The position numbers and the translations under genes are program-made. Of a DNA stretch of 20,278 nucleotides, positions 8,452 to 15,588 are shown in pieces. Position 1 is the first letter of the stretch; each line of letters begins with the position of its first letter. The notes under the pieces are model-generated. The model was not told the DNA's origin. It searched no databases and worked only from the letters and a program-made list of their open reading frames with translations. The stretch comes from JBCDAP01 sp038747915 (lineage in GTDB: Bacteria; Planctomycetota; Phycisphaerae; Phycisphaerales; UBA1924). The stretch is taken from positions 1 to 20,278 of the forward strand of contig JBCDJJ010000067.1 in NCBI GenBank assembly GCA_038747915.1, given 5' to 3'.

Positions 8452-9188
8452 ACGCGCTCCACGTCGGCCCGGTGCAACTCGCAGGTCACGGGCTCGACGC
8501 CGAGCCCCGGCGGGCCGCCATGGTACGTCAGCGTGGCGGTGTGCTCTTCGATCTCGACCGCGGTCGAACTCACCGACTCGGCGTCGTCGCGCGACATATT
8601 GACCGAGAGCTCCGGGTGCTCCGGCCACCGGTGCGCATGGAACGCGTCCTGGTGCGCGGGCGTCCGCGAGGCCTCGTCGGCGAACCACTCCGCGAACAGC
8701 TCGAGTCGTGGTAGGTCGACCAGCGCATCGCCAAGGCTGGATGAGGTAAAGCACACCGGCAGGTCGTGCGCCTTCCATATTCGGTCACGCCCGATCGCGG
8801 GGCGGTTCGCCCAGATCACGCCTTGTCCCTCGGCATCGACCGCGACCAGACGGAACGGTCCGAACTGCAGGCCTTCCAGTTCGGCGAGGCGCCGTTCGAC
8901 CTCATCGATCGAGCTCGCATCGATCAGCAGAGGGATGACCTCGCCCCGCGACCGCTCCCCGCGGGCGGGGTACTGCTCGTCGTTTCGATTGAGGAGGGTG
9001 AGCGCCAGCCCGTGCTCGTTCACGCCGATCCAGGTGCCGCCGCTGATGGGGTCAATCGGCATGACCGTGCGCACACCGGCGAACGACCTGGCCCGAGGCG
9101 GTTCGGCGGGTGGCCTGGACCGCTGCTCGTCGCGGTTGCAGGCCATGCGGACCCCGCTCGGCGTTCGGATGATCGTGACGGTGCACAT
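8448..9188 (-). CDS. NRDE family protein (TANGO2-like)
   Basis: 246 aa. It begins MCTVTII, so Cys2 becomes the N-terminal residue after Met removal, as is conserved in the family. The name-giving Asn-Arg-Asp-Glu is at 18-21 (ACNRDE). The SGGTWIGVNEHGLALTLLNR stretch (49-68) is a second family hallmark. The fold resembles Ntn hydrolases. The biochemical role of the family is not settled; eukaryotic TANGO2 has been linked to lipid, CoA and haem handling. The length agrees with the family. The stop TGA shares bases with the GTG start of the fusion gene (GTGA at 8448-8451), which implies translational coupling. It lies 30 bp after the DinB-like gene. Confidence 0.92.
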   Translation of the reverse strand: MCTVTIIRTPSGVRMACNRDEQRSRPPAEPPRARSFAGVRTVMPIDPISGGTWIGVNEHGLALTLLNRNDEQYPARGERSRGEVIPLLIDASSIDEVERRLAELEGLQFGPFRLVAVDAEGQGVIWANRPAIGRDRIWKAHDLPVCFTSSSLGDALVDLPRLELFAEWFADEASRTPAHQDAFHAHRWPEHPELSVNMSRDDAESVSSTAVEIEEHTATLTYHGGPPGLGVEPVTCELHRADVERV

Positions 9189-9218
9189 CGGTCGGGATGA
9201 GACGAGAGCGCGGTGCGG

Positions 9219-9794
9219 TTACGAGCCCGACTCGGCGGGTGTGCCGGTCGCAGCCCGGTAGGCCTGGGTCGATGGAGCCACGCCGAAGCCCTCGGGGAGT
9301 GGGATCGACTCCACATTGGCGATGGCACACAGGATCGCGTTGTGGTGCACCGCGTGACTGAAGACGAAGGCAAGCTCGCGCGCGAGCGTCGATGGCACGC
9401 CGACGAGCTCGCCGGAAGCGCTCAGCGCGGTTCGCACCTGAACGGGTGAGGCGAGGTCGGACACCGCGACGGTGCGGAGGCGAGCCGCGAACTGCTCCAG
9501 CGCCGTTGCTGCGGCGTCCGGATCGGTCTCGATCACGGTGCCGCGTTCGCGCGCGTCGTAGTCGATCACGCCGCCATCGAATCCCTGCTCCCATGCCAAA
9601 AAGTGGTCGATCGTGTGGCGGACGTGCCCACCGATCGCGCCGACGTTGGTCGCTGTGGGTGCCGTGTACGCGCCCACGGGCAGCGAGCGGATGAAGGACG
9701 CGAGCTGATCCGCGAGCGCAATCAGTGGAACCGCGCTCACGGGGCCCGTCATGCGGGGCGGAGAGTGTGACAACGTCTGGTCCGCAGGTGGCAT
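9219..9794 (-). CDS. DinB-like four-helix metal-binding protein
   Basis: 191 aa, helical throughout. The two histidine clusters expected for the DinB/YfiT superfamily are present: GGHVRHTIDHF (55-65: His57, His60, His64) and FSHAVHHNA (145-153: His147, His150, His151). They can supply the usual divalent metal site. Superfamily members include thiol-dependent transferases and stress proteins, and the substrate cannot be read from sequence. The ATG at 9794 gives an extra 14 polar residues; a start at Met15 (9752) is equally possible, since neither has a clear ribosome binding site. It is the first gene of the four-gene minus-strand group and is preceded by a 105-bp gap that could hold its promoter. 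Confidence 0.85.
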   Translation of the reverse strand: MPPADQTLSHSPPRMTGPVSAVPLIALADQLASFIRSLPVGAYTAPTATNVGAIGGHVRHTIDHFLAWEQGFDGGVIDYDARERGTVIETDPDAAATALEQFAARLRTVAVSDLASPVQVRTALSASGELVGVPSTLARELAFVFSHAVHHNAILCAIANVESIPLPEGFGVAPSTQAYRAATGTPAESGS

Positions 9795-9899
9795 CGGTGC
9801 TCCGCACGTGTGTGAAAGGGGCTCGAACAGCCTGATTCGGAGTGTACCGATGCGTGTGTCGCCGGGTTCGCTGCACCGTGTAGACCCGTGTGTCCGGTG

Positions 9900-11171
9900 T
9901 CACTCGTGCCGGAGCGCCACGATCGGGTCGAGGTTCGCGGCCCGGACCGCGGGGTACAGCCCGAACACGATGCCGACCGCCATCGAGATGCCGAGCGAGA
10001 GCGCCACGCTCCACGGCGCGACCGATGTCGGCATGTCGGCGAACGCGGTAATCGCGAGGGGGATCGCCAGCCCGATCGCAACGCCGATGAGTCCACCAAC
10101 GGTCGAGAGCACCACGGTCTCGATCAAGAACTGACCGATGATCTGCTTCTTGCGCGCGCCGATCGCGCGTCGCACACCGATCTCGCGTGTGCGCTCGGTC
10201 ACCGAGGCGAGCATGATGTTCATGATCCCGATACCGCCCACGAGCAGACTGATGCCCGCGATCGAGCCGAGCACGATGGAGAACGTCCGCTGCGTGGCCT
10301 CGGCCTGGCGCAGCAGCGCCAGCGGCACGCTCATCCGCCAGTCGCGCTTGGGGTGGTGGATCTCGAGCAGACGCTCGATCGCCGCCGCCGCGGACTCGAC
10401 CTCTTCGAGCGAGCGCACGCGGACGATGAGCTGGTGCAGCTCGACGAGCTCCCGGCTGCGGCTGCCCGCGCGCCGCTCGACGTACACATCCCCGAACCGA
10501 TCCCGCGCCACCTGGAGCGGGATGTACGCGTCGACGTCGCGGTCGGGCGTCTGCATGCCCTGGCCCTGGCCCGTCTCACTCCGAACGATGCCGACCACCT
10601 CGTACACCGCGTTGCCGATCCGCACCGGCTGACCGATGGTGCCACGCGTCGCGAGCAGCCGGCGCGCCCCGTGCTCGGTGAGCACCGCCACGCTCGCGCG
10701 GTTCACGAAGTCGTTCTCATTGAGCGTGCGGCCCGCGATCATGTCGCGATCGACGAGATCGAACCACTGCGGGGAGGTGCCGACCACGCGGAGCTCGAGG
10801 GCGCGCTCGCCCAGGCGCGCCTCGGCGCGCACGATCTTGGCCGGCACGACCGCGTCGACCGACTCGACCGCGTCGAGGATCCGCTGCTCGTCCTCGTAGG
10901 CCAGCCCGTACCAGCTCATCCGGGTGCGCTGCGTGCCGGCGCTGGCCTCCGCGAGCGATTTCTGGCTGGTGATGATGATGTTCTGGCTGCCGAGCTTGCG
11001 GATCTGCTCGAGCGCTTCGCGCGAGGCCCCCTCGCCTACCGCGAGCATGGAGATCACCGCGCCCACGCCGAACACCACGCCGAGCATCGTCAGCGACGAG
11101 CGGAGCTTGTGGAGCAGCAGCGTCTTAACGCCCAGCCTGACATTGCGAAACAGCCTCGGCGCGGCGCTCAC
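9900..11171 (-). CDS. MacB/FtsX-type ABC transporter permease
   Basis: 423 aa, GTG start overlapping the ATPase stop as GTGA. The topology is that of MacB-family permeases: a first helix (about 25-46), a large periplasmic domain (about 47-295), then three helices (about 297-325, 346-376 and 388-408). Conserved pieces are LRSSLTMLGVVFGVGAVISM (23-42), the coupling-helix region SVTERTREIGVRRAIGA (323-339) after the second helix, and YPAVRAANLDPIVALRHE at the C-terminus, typical of the family. The ATPase domain is encoded separately, unlike E. coli MacB, where both are in one chain. Such transporters move substrates from the periplasm outward by mechanotransmission with a TolC-like channel. The cargo is unknown. 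Confidence 0.94.
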   Translation of the reverse strand: MSAAPRLFRNVRLGVKTLLLHKLRSSLTMLGVVFGVGAVISMLAVGEGASREALEQIRKLGSQNIIITSQKSLAEASAGTQRTRMSWYGLAYEDEQRILDAVESVDAVVPAKIVRAEARLGERALELRVVGTSPQWFDLVDRDMIAGRTLNENDFVNRASVAVLTEHGARRLLATRGTIGQPVRIGNAVYEVVGIVRSETGQGQGMQTPDRDVDAYIPLQVARDRFGDVYVERRAGSRSRELVELHQLIVRVRSLEEVESAAAAIERLLEIHHPKRDWRMSVPLALLRQAEATQRTFSIVLGSIAGISLLVGGIGIMNIMLASVTERTREIGVRRAIGARKKQIIGQFLIETVVLSTVGGLIGVAIGLAIPLAITAFADMPTSVAPWSVALSLGISMAVGIVFGLYPAVRAANLDPIVALRHE

Positions 11172-11914
11172 GTGATCGTCTCCTCCAAGCGCTCGATCCG
11201 CCCGTCGCGCATGTGCAGCTGATGGGTGCCGTGGGCCGCAACGTCAGGCTCGTGCGTCACCATCACGATGGTCTTGCCCTGCGCGTGGAGATCGCCGAGC
11301 AACGCCATGATCGAGTCGCCGGTCGCCGAGTCGAGGTTGCCCGTCGGCTCGTCAGCGAGCAGGAACGCGGGCTCGTTGGCGAGCGACCGCGCGATCGCCA
11401 CGCGCTGCTGCTGACCGCCCGAGAGTTCGGTCGGCCGATGCCCGAGGCGGTCGCCAAGCCCCACGCGATCAGCGAGTTCGGCCGCCCGTTCGGCGCTCTC
11501 GCGGGCCGGCATGCCGAGGTAGCTCATCGGCAGCTCGATGTTCTCCCGCACGGTGAGCTGCGCGATCAGGTTGAAGTTCTGGAACACGAAGCCGAGTCGT
11601 CGCAGACGGATGTCGCTCAGCGCATCGTCGTCGAGCACGCCGACATCGGCATCTTCGAGCAGATATTGACCGGCGGTGGGGCGATCGAGGCACCCGAGCA
11701 GGTTGAGCATGGTGCTCTTGCCCGACCCCGATGGACCCATGATGGCCCAGAACTCGCCGCGCGCGATCTCGAGCGAGACACCAGCGAGCGCCCAGACCTC
11801 TTGATCGCCCATGATGTACCGCTTCTTGACCTCGTCGAGCCGGACGACCGGGGTGCGATCGGTGGCGGTGCCCACCGGCGCCTGGAGCGAGGGCTCGATC
11901 GCCGCGCGCGTCAC
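11168..11914 (-). CDS. MacB/LolD-type ABC transporter ATPase
   Basis: 248 aa cytoplasmic ATPase that drives the permease encoded next to it. Walker A GPSGSGKST is at 60-68, Q-loop Gln112 in VFQNFN, signature LSGGQQQRVAIAR at 164-176, Walker B FLLADEP ending in Glu189, and the switch histidine His221 in VTHEPD. It belongs to the subfamily that energises MacB, LolCDE and FtsEX. The GTG start at 11914 overlaps the adaptor stop as GTGA. I chose it because the frame upstream is Arg/Gly/Ala low-complexity inside the adaptor gene, while about 25 residues before the first conserved strand is normal. Its own stop overlaps the permease start in the same way. Confidence 0.95.
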   Translation of the reverse strand: MTRAAIEPSLQAPVGTATDRTPVVRLDEVKKRYIMGDQEVWALAGVSLEIARGEFWAIMGPSGSGKSTMLNLLGCLDRPTAGQYLLEDADVGVLDDDALSDIRLRRLGFVFQNFNLIAQLTVRENIELPMSYLGMPARESAERAAELADRVGLGDRLGHRPTELSGGQQQRVAIARSLANEPAFLLADEPTGNLDSATGDSIMALLGDLHAQGKTIVMVTHEPDVAAHGTHQLHMRDGRIERLEETIT

Positions 11915-13536
11915 CGGGTGCCCGCTTGCGCCGTGCTGGCCCCGCGGGCCTGTGTGCGATCGCCGCGAGACTGGCCGCCGGCTCGGTGCATCTGCTGCCC
12001 GCGCGGCGTGATGCCGGCGACCTCGTCTTGCCTCGGGCCACGCTGCGGCGCCTCTCCATTGGTCCCGCCGCCGAGCGGCGGTGTGAGCAGCACGGTCTCG
12101 CCGTCCTGCAAGCCGGACACGATCTGCACCATCGAGGAGTTGTCGGCGCCGAGCTGCACCTCGCGCGGTGTGGCCTGGCCGCCCTCGTCGACCACATGCA
12201 CGATCGGCTGGCCGCGCACCCGCGTGACCGCCTGCACCGGCACCGCGAGCGCCTCGTCGAAGTGCTCGACCAGGATGGTCGCGGTGCCGCTCATCCCCGT
12301 GCGCAGCTCGGGCAGATCGCCCTCGAGCGCGACCGTGGTCGAGAACACCTTCAGGTCGGGGTTGAGCCACACGCTCGTGGCATCGGGCAGCGGGGCGATC
12401 CGCTGCACACGGCCTTGAAGAACGAGGTCGGGCATCGAGTCGATCTTGACATCCGCGGGCAGGCCGACCGCGAGCTTGCCGAGTGATGACTCGTGGATCT
12501 TGAGCTCGATCGCCATCGAGTCGGCGGTGGGCAGGTAGATGAGCTCCTCGCGGTGCCGCACCAGCTTGCCCTCGTCGAGCGGTTCTTGGTCGCCACCCCA
12601 CCGGTTCCCCGCGCTGGTCGCGTACACCACCATGCCCGGGGCGGGCGCGAGAATCTTCGTCTTGCCGATCTGGTCCTCGATCTTCGTGAGCCGGTCCTTC
12701 TGCTCCTGGAACTCGTTGTCCCTCCATCGAAGATCGGCCTCGGCCTTGACGAGATCCGCACGAGCGACACGCTGCACACGCTCGAGAGACAGCTGGGCCT
12801 GTTCGATGTCCGACTGGAGCTGCGTGACCTGACGCCGACGGGTGAAGTCGGTGAGGACCTTGAGCGTCTCGCGGCGCACCGACACGGTGAGCTCGGCTCG
12901 CTTCATCTCGAGTTCGTCGGCCAGGAACTCGGTCTCGGAGAGATACTTCTCATCGTAGAGGCGCCGCGACCACTGGAACTTGTCGGTCGCGCGACGCAGC
13001 TCCTCCTCGGCGAGCGTCACATCGGCCTCCGCCGCCATCAACTCGCGCGGATAGTCGCCCTCGATGTACTTCTGGAGATCTTCTTTGGCGAACTGCAGGT
13101 CGAGCTCGGCCCGCGAGATGTTGCTGCGGTTCTGGCTCTTGACGACTTCCAGCTCTTCCTGCGCCCGCACGAACGCCGCCTCGGCGTTCTGCACGCGGAT
13201 GGCCCGCTCGGTGCGGTCGTTCTCGAGTTCGCTCGAGTCGAGCTCGACGAGCAGCTCGCCCGGCTCGACGATGCTGCCCTCGTCGATGATCCACGTGATG
13301 GCCCGCTGACCTTCGACCTCGCTCTTGAGCGTTCGACGGTCGGCCGAGCGGATGGTCCCGGTCTCGTTCACGGCGATGGTGAGCGGCCCGGTTCGGACGG
13401 TATAGGTCGGCCGATCGCTCTGCGAGCCATCGGCGTCCGGCTTGAGCACCCATGCACCACCGGCGAGCCCCGCGACGATCGCGAGCGCCAGGATGGGCGT
13501 CGACCACCGGCTACGAGGAGAGTTGCGCATCGCCAT
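11911..13536 (-). CDS. HlyD/MacA-type periplasmic adaptor
   Basis: 541 aa, longer than the usual 370-400 aa of MacA-like adaptors. An N-terminal signal-anchor helix is at about 13-30. A first lipoyl half-motif (about 72-102, EGSIVEPGELLVELDSSEL) leads into a very long alpha-helical hairpin (about 103-290). The second lipoyl half follows (KILAPAPGMVVYA, 294-306), then beta-barrel and membrane-proximal domains (about 340-485). The last 55 residues are Gly/Arg/Gln-rich and look disordered. The ATG at 13536 is preceded by GGAGG at a good distance (13546-13550); the Met two codons later is possible. The first 26 bp overlap the TolC-like gene. It links the inner-membrane permease to the outer-membrane channel. 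Confidence 0.93.
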   Translation of the reverse strand: MAMRNSPRSRWSTPILALAIVAGLAGGAWVLKPDADGSQSDRPTYTVRTGPLTIAVNETGTIRSADRRTLKSEVEGQRAITWIIDEGSIVEPGELLVELDSSELENDRTERAIRVQNAEAAFVRAQEELEVVKSQNRSNISRAELDLQFAKEDLQKYIEGDYPRELMAAEADVTLAEEELRRATDKFQWSRRLYDEKYLSETEFLADELEMKRAELTVSVRRETLKVLTDFTRRRQVTQLQSDIEQAQLSLERVQRVARADLVKAEADLRWRDNEFQEQKDRLTKIEDQIGKTKILAPAPGMVVYATSAGNRWGGDQEPLDEGKLVRHREELIYLPTADSMAIELKIHESSLGKLAVGLPADVKIDSMPDLVLQGRVQRIAPLPDATSVWLNPDLKVFSTTVALEGDLPELRTGMSGTATILVEHFDEALAVPVQAVTRVRGQPIVHVVDEGGQATPREVQLGADNSSMVQIVSGLQDGETVLLTPPLGGGTNGEAPQRGPRQDEVAGITPRGQQMHRAGGQSRGDRTQARGASTAQAGTR

Positions 13537-15418
13537 TGCGTAAGGCCTCCGGTTCGATCTCTCGCCACAGCCCGCGCTCGTCGACCTCGAGCACCCCGAG
13601 ATCCCGCTGCAGCTCGAGCTCCGCGACACGGTAGTCCACCAGGGCCGCCGTGAGGGCGTTCTCCGCGGATAACAAGTCTTCCTGGGCTTCGAGCACATCG
13701 CGGATCGAGGCGCGGCCGGCCTGCAGAAAAAGGTCGGTGCTGTCCACGCGTCGCCGCGCCACGTTCACCGATTCCGCCTGAATCCGGATGCCCTCGCGAG
13801 CATTGAGCAGCGTCCGCAGGGCCTCGCGGATGTCCTGCTTGATGCCATCCTCGAGCGCCTGGATGTCGCGTGCCTCGCCTTCGAAGTCGATGAGTGCCCG
13901 CCGGTAGGCGTTCCGCTCCGATGTCCGCTCGAAGGGCAGATCGATCGAAAGCAGAGCCGAATAGAACCCCTCATCGACTCGGACCGAGGCGTTCTCGAGG
14001 GTCGCGGTGCTGAGCGATCGCCCCTCGCCGAGTGCGGCTCGTCCGAGAAGTGTCACCTCGGCCTGCAGCGCATCGGCCGCGACGGCCACCTCCCGCTGCT
14101 GACGGGCGAACTGGCCGATCTGCACCCGCAGGTCAAGCCGATTCGCGAGGGCAATGAGGATCGCCGGTCGCTCGTCGATCTCGAGCGGTCCAGCGTCACT
14201 CGGGTCGGGCCCGGTCAGCACCACCTCGGCATCCGCCGATGGCACCTCGCCCTCCTGGCCGAAGCCGGGCGGCGCACCCTCGAGATACCCCGCGAGGCGC
14301 GGCAGGTCGCGGAGGCGGTCGAGGTCCGACTGATCGAGCCGGACCTCGGCATCGACCGGGAGACCGAGGGTGAGCTTGAACCCATCCAGCGCGCTCGCGA
14401 GGTTCTGCTGCGAGCTGATCCACCCCTGCCGCGCGACCAACTCGTCCTGGGCCGCCTGATCGACCTGGATCTCGGGCAGACGCCCCGCATCGGCGAGTCG
14501 GCGGGCCCGCCGGGTCGAGCGGATGACGCGCTCGTAGTTGTCCGCGGCGTTCTGCACCGCATTGGCGCTCTGCAGCACCGAGAGGTAGCTCGACGCGACA
14601 TCGACGGCGAACTCGCGCTTGAAACGCTCGAACGTCCAAATCGCGAACCGCGTCGCCGCCTCGGCCTGGTCGAGCGGATCGCGCACCACGAACGCCGCTG
14701 CCCCGCGCCCGAGTGGGATGCTGATGCTCGAGTCGACCGTCAGCCCGTAGTTGCCATCGCCGCCCTGCGTGAACAAGCGCACAAGATCGAGCGCAATCAG
14801 GCCCGTGAACTCCACACCGTTCTGGAACCGCCGGCTCAGCGCGAGTGTGTCGGCGTTCTCCAGGCCAAGCACTGGGTCACCCGGGCCGGTGTCGGCCGAG
14901 AAGAGCGTGTCGACGACGCCGGTCCACGTCTCGCGGAACTCGTCGCGCTCGAGATCGAGCGCGAGCGCCGCCTCGAAGACCGATTCCTTCTGGGACTGGT
15001 ACGAGCGGCTGTTGGCGGCGCCGACCTGCAGCGCATCGAGCAGGTCCAGAACGATCGGCCCCGACACCGAGCCCTCGACGATCGGCACCGCGGCCGGGCG
15101 GTCGGTGAGGTAGGTCTCGTCCGGCCAGGGGTCGAAGGTCACGCCGTACTGGCTCGAGGCCGAGACCGGGGTCGAGACGGGCAGCGCCTGATCGAGCAGC
15201 AGCCGCTCGCGGAGCAGGTCCTCCGCCCGGTCGATCGTGAACGGCTCGCGCTTGCCGAGCAGCGCTTCCTGTGTCTCGCCGATCGTGTCGTAGGCCACCC
15301 GGTCGGCCTCGCCGCGGAACTCCTCGGGCGTGCGGCACCCCGGGCTCAGGATCAACAAGCCCGACAAGAGCATCAGGCACCAAGGGGAGCGGGGGCAGCG
15401 GGTCATAGGACCGGGCAT
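13511..15418 (-). CDS. TolC-like outer membrane efflux lipoprotein
   Basis: 635 aa. The N-terminal signal ends in lipobox LSPGC (Cys28, or Cys24 if translation starts at the Met at 15406), so the mature channel should be acylated like OprM/CusC. The body is long amphipathic helices with two outer-membrane-efflux repeats. ANSRSYQSQKESVFEAALAL (134-153) is typical of the first helix pair. The second repeat ends with GRASIRDVLEAQEDLLSAEN, about 565-584. It is about 150-200 aa longer than OprM-type proteins, partly because of a roughly 100-residue N-terminal extension. It is the promoter-proximal gene of the export operon, and its 3' end overlaps the adaptor gene by 26 bp. The gene faces away from the GH57 gene across a 166-bp gap. 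Confidence 0.92.
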   Translation of the reverse strand: MPGPMTRCPRSPWCLMLLSGLLILSPGCRTPEEFRGEADRVAYDTIGETQEALLGKREPFTIDRAEDLLRERLLLDQALPVSTPVSASSQYGVTFDPWPDETYLTDRPAAVPIVEGSVSGPIVLDLLDALQVGAANSRSYQSQKESVFEAALALDLERDEFRETWTGVVDTLFSADTGPGDPVLGLENADTLALSRRFQNGVEFTGLIALDLVRLFTQGGDGNYGLTVDSSISIPLGRGAAAFVVRDPLDQAEAATRFAIWTFERFKREFAVDVASSYLSVLQSANAVQNAADNYERVIRSTRRARRLADAGRLPEIQVDQAAQDELVARQGWISSQQNLASALDGFKLTLGLPVDAEVRLDQSDLDRLRDLPRLAGYLEGAPPGFGQEGEVPSADAEVVLTGPDPSDAGPLEIDERPAILIALANRLDLRVQIGQFARQQREVAVAADALQAEVTLLGRAALGEGRSLSTATLENASVRVDEGFYSALLSIDLPFERTSERNAYRRALIDFEGEARDIQALEDGIKQDIREALRTLLNAREGIRIQAESVNVARRRVDSTDLFLQAGRASIRDVLEAQEDLLSAENALTAALVDYRVAELELQRDLGVLEVDERGLWREIEPEALRNGDAQLSS

Positions 15419-15480
15419 TGTGCCATTACATGGTCGGCGAGGAACCGTTCGGAGTATGTACGTCGTTCTTTGGCGCCGCG

Positions 15481-15521
15481 TTGATCACGCACGTGTTCGG
15501 GATAGACTGTACTAGTAAAAT
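15481..15521 (+). promoter_or_regulatory. Putative promoter for the GH57 gene
   Basis: TTGATC (15481-15486), a 16-nt spacer and TAGACT (15503-15508) form a reasonable sigma70-type promoter pointing at the gene starting at 15585. A second -10-like TAAAAT follows at 15516-15521. The stretch 15501-15527 is strikingly AT-rich for this window. The 166-bp gap is shared with the divergent TolC operon, whose own promoter I could not place with confidence. Confidence 0.45.
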
Positions 15522-15576
15522 GTTTTTGCATCGGGACTCTCTCCTGCCTACCTCCCACAACGTTGAGATCGAGAGC

Positions 15577-15588
15577 ATGAACCTATGA
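15577..15588 (+). other. Four-codon mini-reading frame overlapping the GH57 start
   Basis: ATG AAC CTA TGA reads Met-Asn-Leu-stop. Its TGA overlaps the ATG of the GH57 gene as ATGA (15585-15588). It could couple or modulate initiation, as other minimal upstream frames do, or be chance. No ribosome binding site stronger than a GAGA-type stretch precedes it. Confidence 0.25.

Noticed and set aside
8452..8778. Longer N-terminus for the fusion protein
   Set aside because: The extra 109 codons lie inside the NRDE gene in another frame and are Arg/Gly/Ala low-complexity; GTG at 8451 gives a normal start with a GTGA overlap.
7549..9261. 570-codon + strand frame
   Set aside because: Antisense of the fusion and NRDE genes, both with clear family motifs; composition is not protein-like.
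9795..9899. GTGT-rich short repeats and a TACACT hexamer upstream of the DinB-like gene
   Set aside because: Stems are only 5 bp and no matching -35 box is present; a promoter is likely here but cannot be placed.
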